Positions 55,383 through 64,000 of a DNA stretch of 64,000 bases are shown here, piece by piece. The notes below the pieces were generated by a model. It was not told the DNA's origin, searched no databases, and saw nothing but the letters and a program-made list of their open reading frames with translations. Origin of the DNA: Wyeomyia smithii. Taxonomy: Eukaryota > Arthropoda > Insecta > Diptera > Culicidae. The stretch lies in the NCBI RefSeq assembly GCF_029784165.1, contig NC_073696.1:184026498-184090497 (forward strand). Direction: 5' to 3'. Numbering within the stretch: position 1 is the stretch's first letter; the number at the start of each line of letters is the position of its first letter. The position numbers and the translations under genes were made by a program.

Positions 55383-58090
55383 GTGCAGAAAATATTTGGG
55401 AGTACTAATAACAGCCGCAAATCAACATGTGGAGGCGTTCTTGTGGCTGTTTTTTCGAAGTTCAACGCCAAATCATCTCGTTTGGTCAATCGATCTCGTT
55501 TGGTTGAGCCTCGAACAGGTCTGGACAGGGATCAAACTAGACGGTCGCACGTTGTTTCTCTGTGTCTTGTACATACCTCCGGATCGAGTACGTGAGCGTG
55601 ACTTGTTTACTACTATGGTCAATCAGTTTTTTTAGTCCTAGAAATTGCTAAACCAACAGACGAAGTCATGGTGTTCGGCGATTCCAATCTTCCCGGAATT
55701 TCGTGGAAAAAATAACGGGACGGTTTTCTATACCCGGACATGGATCATTCAAGTTTGCATCCCAACGCTACATTTCCCGTGGATAGTTATAGCTCAGCTA
55801 CACTCACTCAAATTAATCATGTTACCAACCACAATAACCGCACTTTAGATCTGTGCTTTATGAGCACCCAGGAATCAGCCCCTTCTCTGTGCCAAGCCCC
55901 TGCACCTTTATTAAAACTAGTTCCTCATCACCCACCTTTACTGGTTACAATAGAAACCGAATTAGAACATGATCTCGACGCTGCGCCCGCCACCGCCACG
56001 TTCAAAATGCCGACCATCGTAGTATAACCGAGTTTTTCTCTCAGGTCGATTAGGATGCTATCTTGGACTCCGACAACGCCGAACAGTCGCTCAAACTCTG
56101 TCCAATATGCTGACTTATGCCATTGACGGATACGTCCCAAAAAGGAGCCACCATCTTGCGTTTCGACAGCCGTGGCAAACGAGAGAAAAGAGAGCTGCTT
56201 TGAAAATTATTACCAAGCACCGTACACTGCCCCTTCAACGTCAATATTCGAGAGACAACCACAGTTACAAATGTGTAGCCAAAAGATGCTTTCTCCGATA
56301 CCAACAAGATTTATAGAGGAAGCTCAAAACTCGTCCCAGGCAGTTTTGGAAATTCGTCAATCAGCAGCGACATGAAGGTGGCATACCGTCTTATATGGCA
56401 CATAATGGTATAATGGCATCAACCCCGCAGGGCATCTGTCAGATTTGTTCCGAGAAGTTTGCCCTGGAGACGCTGAGCGATCATCTTGTCGAACTCGCTG
56501 CTAGTAACACTCCAAAGTCCGGCCAAACTTTCAACAGAATTCTCTTGAGCACAGCGATGGTTTCCAAGGCTTGCTATAAACTTAAATCATCTCTCAACCC
56601 GGTACCTGATGGTATCGCATCAGTGTTTCTTGAAATGCATATCGAAAACTTGTTGTCTCCGCTGCTGCATGTATTCCAGCTATCTATTGCTCTCGGTGTT
56701 TGTCCATCCTGTTCGAAGTTAGCCTACATGTTCCCAGTACTCAAGAGAGGTAACAAAAACGATGTGGGTCATTACCGTGGCATTACCTCGCTTTACGCTG
56801 TCGCCAAATTGTTCGAGCTTGTTATTATGGAACCATTACTCGCTCACTGCAAGCCTTCTATTAGCACAGGCCAACATGGATTCACTCCATTACCACTAAT
56901 CTCTTGTGTCTTACTTCATACATTACCGACAGTATGCCGAAACGTACTCAGACAGATGTCATCTACACTGACTTGATAAATTAAACGACCGTACTGCCGC
57001 TCCAAGCATAACTGTCCCAGCGTCCATAAGGTTTGCACCGAATATGGGACAGTTAATTAATAAATTAAACTACCGTATAGCCATCGCTAAACATGACAAA
57101 CTCGAAATCAACGGGACCCTTTTGCAATGGTTTCAGTCGTATCTCACCGGTCGTCGTCTAACCGTTGCAATTAGGAATTGCCAATCCACTTACTTTGATG
57201 CTACGTCCGGAATACCGCAGAGAAGTCACCTAGGACCACCTATACTTTTGCTTTACCTCATCGACGTGAACTTAGATGTTCAAGGTCCACGGTTATCTTA
57301 CGCAGATGATTTGAAACTTTATTTTTGTGTTCATACAATCGAAGACTGTTGCTTCCTTCAACGTCAACTGGATATCTTTGCCGATTGGTGTCATTGGAAC
57401 TCTATAGAAATGTTCGGTTATTTCGTTTTCGCAGGAAAAACAGACGATACTAAAGGCTAGAGACAGAAATCGAGCGTGTAAGCCAAGTTAAGGATTTGAG
57501 AGTAATTGAAAGCACTTTTCATAGTGAACATATACAGTAGATGTTTTGGAATAGCCCTTCCCTTAGTTAGCTTCACCAACTTCAAATGCTTTTCGAAGCT
57601 GCCACTGGCGGCACGCATGGATTCGATAGGTATTCTCCCAGATTTTCTGGCTAACCGCCTTAAACTGTTTCAAGTTGTAACATCTTGTTATTAGCAAACT
57701 TCGATATCATGTAGGACCAGACAAAAAATTCTATTTGGTACAGATCTGGGAGCTTGTTTGTCTTTTATTTTCATCCAGAAAATCTGTCAAACTGTCCCTA
57801 CACCAGCCTGCACCGTCTTGCTAGAAAACATAGTGGTTATTCTCGAAGAGTTTTTGAAGACTTCGGACAACAATTTTCTCCTAAACTTCCCTTTTTTTCA
57901 TAAACAGGACTAACTTTGACGCCTTTGCCGATGAAAACGAGTGGCAACTTATATCGTTTGTAAACTGCCTCCCACCGTTACTGAAGTTGCACTCTGGAAC
58001 ATTCTTTTGGGACTTCGAAATATAGTCTCATTCTGCTGCCCACAATCAACCATTTTGTGCATTGTGTGGCTGCTCCAACCCGATCAGAAA
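55383..58090 (+). pseudogene. Heavily decayed CR1-like LINE
   Basis: Pieces of one LINE read in shifting + frames: endonuclease (FLCVLYIPPDRVRERD near 55560-55600, GDSNLPGISW near 55680), RT start (LNPVPDGIASVF near 56600, HYRGITSLYAVAKLFE near 56775, GQHGF near 56870) and RT core (LLQWFQSYLTGR, SGIPQRSHLGPP and the catalytic YADD near 57303). At least five frameshifts or stops separate them, and the canonical PQGS is PQRS. The 3' part, to about 58090, is too decayed to read. It is much older than the CR1-like copy at 47.7-50.2 kb. Confidence 0.8.
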
Positions 58091-58287
58091 TAAAAAACAA
58101 AAATGTAACAGAAGTTGTTAGTTTGTTACGGGAAAAACCTTACAGGCTGTGTTTTCAATTTGGTCCCGTTAGGTGTTAAAATAACAGAAGTTATAACAGA
58201 AATGATTCTACTACTATCAAACACATATCAAAATTTGTTACTAATATATCAACTTTCTAACAAAATAAGATAGTATATAGAACAGAA

Positions 58288-58437
58288 TGTGGTCCCCGTG
58301 GTTCTGTGGTTAGCGATGTCGGTCGGCTAGCTCTCCCACACGGTTGTGATATCGGGTTCGATTCCCGATCAGGTCGAGGAACTTTTCGAGCTGGAAATTT
58401 TCTCGACTCAGCACTGGGGCACGGTGTATCGTTGTAG
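58288..58437 (+). mobile_element. tRNA-derived SINE (family 1, copy 3, 3'-truncated)
   Basis: The head GGTCCCCGTGGTTCTGTGG and B box GGTTCGATTCC match copies 1 and 2, and the sequence follows them through GGCACGGTGTATCGTTGTA, then stops. About 100 bp of the 3' body are missing. The sequence beyond (GGGGTAAGCGGGGTAAG) is unrelated. Confidence 0.85.
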
Positions 58438-58639
58438 GGGTAAGCGGGGTAAGACCGCCTCCTTAAGCAATTCTGTTTATAGAAAAAAAATTGCGGCTGC
58501 AATTTCATTTTTTCTTCGCTAAGAGGTTCTTCTATTCAATACCCGCATTTAAAAAATAAGAACTGAAATATTTTTGTTTATTTTCCAGATTTTTTTTAAA
58601 TTTTTAAAATTCAAACATGTAACATCAAGCGATTTCGTT

Positions 58640-59240
58640 TGCTGCAACTTGGCAGCTGGGAGACGACGAAATTCTGTTTATGCTGATTGATTGAATCGAC
58701 TTCATATTAGCTCTGCATAGTCGAACTAACTGGTTTTGTGAATGCGTACTAACAGGGCAGTTTATTATTCAATGTCGGTTATGCTGATCGCAGCCTTTGC
58801 GCTGCCCCTACAGTGGGGGGTTTACTAAATAAAGAGAAAATTATACAACTACAACAGAATTTGATTGCATCCTGCACAGAATGTCTGCTTGTGTTGATGC
58901 CAGAAAATTATTAACCTTCAATTATTTTTTTATTTGCCTTCAAAAAAGCATTTTGCTGTTCAAAATCGGTTGCTAATTACAACCTTTGAGCTGCCCTAAC
59001 ATTGGGGGAATTAAGATACACGGACAACATGCACTGTGGAAGCTATTTCACATTCAGTAAATTAGACGGGTGCGACAAATTTAAATTGCTAGGATGCAAC
59101 ACAGAATACTTGCTTGCGTTGACAAAAATTATTAACTTTCAATGACTTGTTTATTTGCCTTCAAAAAGGCATTTTGATTTCCAAAATTGGATTTCCTGAT
59201 GGCAATCTTCATGCTGCCCCAACACGGGGGGAATAATGGC
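58640..59240. repeat. Diverged tandem units with CTGCCC...GGGGG boxes
   Basis: The box CTGCCCC(T/A)ACA..GGGGG recurs at 58803, 58992 and 59213. Between the last two, blocks such as TTATTTGCCTTCAAAAA(A/G)GCATTTT and TTGC(T/G)TG(T/C)GTTGA are shared, showing a duplicated unit of about 190-220 bp. Function unknown. The array leads directly into the promoter-like block at 59380-59470. Confidence 0.6.
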
Positions 59241-59380
59241 TGTCTGGCGACACACGCTGAGAAAAACCGCGCTGCTCCTGAGACGTGGTGACCAACCACA
59301 GAGCTAGTGCTGCTGCTAAGGAAGGACGACTGCTGTTGTCGCTGTCTAGAACTATTATGAGCGGCTCCGGCTGAAACAGG

Positions 59381-59468
59381 CTCTTATATAGGCCAAATAG
59401 CATGATTTCAATTGCAAGGTATATGATCCTGTCGACCGTGCTTGGGAAGCAAGCATATAACGACCAAT
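59381..59468 (-). promoter_or_regulatory. CCAAT plus TATA core-promoter-like block
   Basis: On the - strand, TGATTGG (an inverted CCAAT box, 59464-59470) is followed about 75 bp later by TATATAAGAG (59390-59381). The spacing and order fit a core promoter driving transcription toward lower coordinates. A 64-codon ORF (59403-59209) begins just at the TATA box, so it is not the obvious product. The downstream gene is unidentified. Confidence 0.35.
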
Positions 59469-59559
59469 CAGAGGTCGAATTTTTCGTTTTGACAAGGCTT
59501 GACTATTTTCAATAGTACAATACTGTGAATAATAAAATAACAATTATCTTATTTTGGGA

Positions 59560-60270
59560 AGAATCTTAGAAGATTTTCCAATCTATTGCTGTAAGAACGA
59601 AGGAAATCCATCGAATACTAACCGATTTATTAGCATTTGAAATTGGACATATTTTTCACTTTTTTCGGTTTTAGATTTTCATTTCACATACCTATGTAGC
59701 CGAACTTCCTGAGAGAAGTATTCTACTTCAAAACAACAGATATTAGTTCCACCTTCATCCACAGATGACATACTAACCCTGCACCATTAATATTGGCCCA
59801 GTCTTGCTTGAGACATGTAGGTTAAATAACGAACATTTTAACCGCTCGTGCAGGTTCCGGATGAACCATAAGAATACGAGAATTCGGTGTTACTATTTTC
59901 ATCGATTCCCCTGAAAACATTTTACGCAGTACTAAAATGCCAGGAAACAAAAGTGAAACTGAAACAGGTTTGCGACATCGTCCATGAAAATAATGGTGAT
60001 AATGATGTTTTTGAAGTCGCCAGGTTATTTCCTGCTTGAATTTTATGTGTGCCAAAACTGCTTCGATGATATTGTTTTGCAGTTTGAGACGCCATCAGTA
60101 CTAATAAATCCTCATCCTAACAGCCTAATAATAGTACAAGTAAATGAATAATTGTTTCAATTTTAGGCCTGTCTAGGCATTTCAGTGAAGAGCAAACGCG
60201 ATACCTACACAAGCGGTTACTCTGTACGGGTTAAAGCTATTCTTACTATTAACATAGGACTTTCTGTTAG
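59560..60270. other. Noncoding stretch
   Basis: No gene or element was recognised. Confidence 0.4.
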
Positions 60271-61250
60271 ACGATTTCCCTCTCGCTTTCATTCCATTCG
60301 AGCTTGGTAAACGGCGATATTTTTGGCTTCAAACGTTTTTAGCCCTGTTAGCCACACGTTTAGAGTAACCTGATCAGCAACAGCAGGGTTTCGGAACTTG
60401 TCAAAATTTTACCCGAATGGCAAAAATAGTTTAGTGACCCTCCGCCGATGCTGGGCAAGACCTCTCTCGGATGTTTTTCGGTGCCATTTGTTCGCGTCCA
60501 TGCCATGTGCCTACGATGCTGCTTGATATAGCCACATGATTTCCATTGCGAGCATGAATTTGACCGATTTTTTCGTCTCTTCATGGACCGAATGTGTGTC
60601 ACGCAGTGCGCGGCTGGTTTGGAGAGCTGTCTACCTTTTTCGCAGTGACGAACTTTCCTCGAACTTTTTAAGTTTTCAACCATTAATCCGTGGCTGGATA
60701 ACTTTGCAAGAGACCAAGTAGTATGCGAGATTAGGTGAAATGCAGCATCGCATAGAAGGAATATGATCGTAAAGATGCTGACTGGAGCGGCAATAATCAG
60801 CTGCGGAGTATCGTAAGTTATGTGGGAAGGAAAAGAGATGGTTCCTGTGCGGTGAGACCAGCTGGGGTGGGGTGAGAGGGTGTATGATCATTTTCATTCA
60901 TCCATCCATTCCGGTTTCGGTCAACGGCAAAGCGAACGGCGGCTGCTACCATGACGCCGGACCGACACACGATAGAAAACCTGATTTCGTTTTCATTTCT
61001 TGTAACAACACACGTCATGTCAGCGGTGGCCGATGGCAGCATCCAGCAGTTTTCCCTTTCGCGCGGGGCCGTTTTTCGTAATGAAAATGAAGCTTGGCTA
61101 TCTAACTCGGGGGTAGAGAGATTTTTTGCTGCACTGTGATCTTTTTCACTTTCAATCGGTTTTTTCGGCTTCCTGCCGTGCAATTGGCGGTTTAAAGTTT
61201 TTTTTAACATTTCGTTTCATGTAAGCTTTAATTTTTACCTCTTAGGTTGT
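60270..61250. other. GC-richer unassigned stretch
   Basis: The GC content is higher than in the flanks, and open frames up to 130 codons exist on both strands (largest 60818-61210, -), but none has a recognisable domain and they overlap antisense. The stretch may hold a 5' exon or promoter of an unseen gene. Confidence 0.25.
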
Positions 61251-63060
61251 GAATCATTTGACATGTTTTTTCAAGCTTTTGTTTACCGATTGGTCAACAA
61301 TATTTTCATACACGTTAAGAAGCCTCTCATCTTGCATAAAGATACACTCCGTTCAGAAATTAATAAAATAAACACTGCACTCCAAAAACTAACTTTGCTT
61401 AACCTTAGAAGTCTGTGTTAGTGAGCAATTTGTTGAGAAAACGTTGCAAAGTGTTCCGATTTTGTTCCAATTTTGTGTGTGTATTACACTTTTTAAAAAT
61501 TTTTGTACCACATATAACCTACATCTCCGTCTGGCTCATAGCTTATGTGTATTTTCGCAGTGAAAATGAAAATGGTTTTATTTTCATATTATGAACTATA
61601 GCGTTACAGTTTTTTTAATTATTCTGAAAGTACATGATTGCTTTCTATATAGAAAATGTATTTTCACAGGAAGGCTGTGGTAATAATGCTTTTAAAAGTT
61701 CCGAAAACTTTCAGGATTGGCATCGCACAACCAGAAAGACTTTGTACCGAATAAGAGGTTCCAGTTTCTCCTGTTAGCGTGCAACCAGTGGCCCAATCGA
61801 GGTTGGCTATACATTCCAAATGACCTTAGAAGGATGTAGGAGTCAGATAGTCTAAAGATCACTAAGAAAATGCATGTCGCGCTTTTATAATTGGTATTTG
61901 ATAGCTCATTGACATAACTACAGAAACGCAGAATTTAATATCGTACTCTGACTCAAAACTAGCTAACAGTTTTGGTAATGAATATAACGTTTGATATGTC
62001 TAAAAAAATACATTCGCCCAAAGAAACAAATATTCAAAAGAGTACTGTGGAACCAAATCTAATCTTAGGCATTGAAGTCAAATTCATCTTTAAGTTATCC
62101 TGATATGGCATCAATCGATGATTTGTGGCATTATTTTCCTATCTTTTTATTTTTGCAGTTGTTTATGGTATTTCTCCAAGAAATGTATAAAAAATGAAAA
62201 ATTTCTTTTTCAAATACTAAAGTATTGATTTTTCTAATAATCGGTAGATTTTAAAATAAAAATATGTAAATGTTTTACATTACATATAACATATATTCAA
62301 AAATACATGGATTCACTCAAAAGTAGTAGAATGCGGAGTAATATTATTCGTACGAATTCAAAATACCTAATTTCAAGCCCCCTTCATCTCTGGATAACAA
62401 TAAGTATAGTTTAATATACTGCCCTCCTAAAACTACGTAACGCTAAACAACCCCTCTCTCCCTTCATTTGTTGCGTAATTTGTGTACGACGCTTTACTGG
62501 GCACATGACGAGGGCATACGTAATGTTCACCGGGATACAATTCTATGGTCACACTGCAATGCTCCTTTGAATGATTTTTTTTTGAATCTACAGATTTCAC
62601 ATCTCCTTCCAATCACCAAACGGTCTATTGAAAAAACGACATACTAAACGCATAACCAAAACCAGCAAAAACCAGCAGCTGGATAAAGCCAGTTGAATCA
62701 GCTGCATACTTTGCTTCCTATTGAATCAGTTGAAAACATGGATTCATTCCAGATAAACCTACATTATAGAATATTTTCAAGGGCAGAGTGTTTATGGTTC
62801 TTACAATTTCCGATTACGAGGTGAAAATATGTACTACGGAATCATCACTTGATCATGATCTTTTTTATAACGTTTTCCCGAAAATTCGCTTCACGGTAAT
62901 TTTTCCCGGAACAAACCCTATTAGTGAAACTCCTATCGTTCATTTTATGAAATAAATTCGAGAATTCTATAAGGTCTTATGAAGTAAATCGGGGTGGAAT
63001 TGATCACTCAACGATGATTTCAGAACTCAAGAATATCAACCACAGCTAGGGTAGTGAACT
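61250..63060. other. Noncoding AT-rich stretch
   Basis: Nothing was recognised except a short C-rich piece with ACTACGTAACGC near 62430-62500 that resembles the MITE type at 9970. Confidence 0.4.
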
Positions 63061-63509
63061 TATATTAAGGGGTCATATCTACCAAAAAAAAAATTTTTTT
63101 CGCCATTTATTTTTATTGACCTAAATCATGCTAAAACTATCCAAGAATCAAAATCTACATCGCCCAAGTACAGATCTAAACTCAAAGTTCGTTTAGATCA
63201 ATTTTTACCGAACAACTTTTATACTCCAAAATCACATTTTTCGTTTAATTTGGCGATGCTCGTTTTTCTTTTTATTTCGAGGCTTTGTAAACTAGCAGAA
63301 GTTACCTACGATCGTTATCGTGCTTCTAATTTGAAGTATAGAGGTCTCTGCATTTTTTTTGCAAATTTCGACCGTTATAGCGTCTCTACAGAACGTGTTT
63401 ACTCACAATTTCCCTTTGTTTAGTCGATCAGCCGTTCTCGTTGTGTACATTCGGTGTTTGAGTTTTTCTATACTTTTTAACTGTGAGTTATATTCAAAAG
63501 TACTTAAAT

Positions 63510-63689
63510 ATGAGTGACAAGTTTGAGTTTTGCGTGGGATCGGGCGCCAACTGTGTCAAAGTCGCTAAGCATCGCATGTTCGACATCGCGAAAGAGGCTA
63601 GGCGCAGCCATACATCAGATGACAAAAAGGAAGAAGTGGAAAATAATACCCAGGAAGGACAATTTTACGGCGCAGAGATAGCTGACTGA
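63510..63689 (+). CDS. Small unassigned ORF, 59 codons
   Basis: ATG at 63510 (context AAATATGAGT) opens a 59-codon frame ending TGA at 63687-63689. The peptide begins MSDKFEFCVGSGANCVK, is hydrophilic with a KKEEVEN stretch, and has no recognised family. An in-frame extension upstream to 63483 lacks ATG. AAGGTAAAA right after the stop resembles a splice donor. The surroundings (63060-64000) look like part of an unidentified repeat, so this may be the first exon or remnant of a transposon gene rather than a host gene. Confidence 0.35.
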   Translation: MSDKFEFCVGSGANCVKVAKHRMFDIAKEARRSHTSDDKKEEVENNTQEGQFYGAEIAD

Positions 63690-64000
63690 AGGTAAAAAAA
63701 TTATTAGGGGCTTTGTTATTGCGATTCTTAAGATTTATAGCATTTTTAAACTTTAAACGCGTTTTTCTCAAAACCATGTTTTCAAAATCGGCGAGCAGTA
63801 GAACTGAAAAAGTTTACATCCGATTGACTTGAAATTTTACCTGTAGCTTCTTCATTAGATAATCTAGTGAAGTACACACGATTTAGGCGATTGATTAACA
63901 ACAACTAAAGTTATAAACAATCAAAGTCGGTTTTTTTTGTCGAAACAGAACTTTTTCTTTGAAACCGTTGCCATTTTGCGAAGAAAAATACTAAAAATAT

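Noticed and set aside
60818..61210. 130-codon minus-strand ORF as a host gene
   Set aside because: Low-complexity, overlapped by antisense open frames of similar quality, no known motif.

Overview
This is eukaryotic DNA, most likely from a culicine mosquito (Aedes-like). The reasons are split, intron-containing host genes whose proteins look dipteran, low GC content, and a dense load of insect-type transposable elements (tRNA-derived SINEs, Penelope, I/Jockey/CR1-type LINEs, a Ty3/gypsy element, hAT elements and many short inverted-repeat MITEs). No bacterial features, CRISPR arrays or rRNA genes are visible. The species itself is inference.

Two host genes can be read confidently. On the + strand at 13902-15832 lie the last three visible exons of a kinesin-II motor subunit (Klp64D/KIF3A type); its 5' exon(s), about 85 codons, were not found upstream. 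On the - strand at 38407-40560 is a complete seven-exon cytochrome P450 of 539 codons, recognised as CYP314A1 (shade), the ecdysone 20-hydroxylase. All its splice phases close and the heme-binding and ExxR motifs are present. A 59-codon ORF near the right end (63510) is unassigned.

Layout: 1-13.8 kb is noncoding, with a 175-bp tandem array interrupted by a SINE, a decayed Penelope element carrying a hammerhead-like 3' fold, two more SINEs with target duplications, a TA-flanked inverted-repeat element, a foldback element and a 785-bp hAT element with an 8-bp duplication. Klp64D follows. Then 17.6-37.8 kb is one nested transposon stack. A GGGGCC-ended MITE was split by an I-like LINE on the - strand, which has a 15-bp target duplication. 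The LINE was itself split by an 11,468-bp Ty3/gypsy element on the + strand (identical-length 671-bp LTRs, 4-bp duplication AGAT) and by a 2,642-bp hAT-like element (8-bp duplication GCGTCCGT). The hAT-like element contains a smaller hAT-type MITE and a foldback palindrome.

The shade gene follows, and a 1,037-bp inverted-repeat transposon starts only about 145 bp upstream of its ATG. The region 42-64 kb holds LINE remnants (a Jockey fragment at 42.9-43.5 kb, a CR1-like element with one frameshift at 47.7-50.2 kb, a heavily decayed CR1-like element at 55.4-58.1 kb), several MITEs and SINEs, and GC-richer stretches at 51.4-52.5, 59.2-59.5 and 60.3-61.2 kb that could be promoters or first exons of genes outside the window.

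The two host genes show no functional link; most of the window is repeat history around them.
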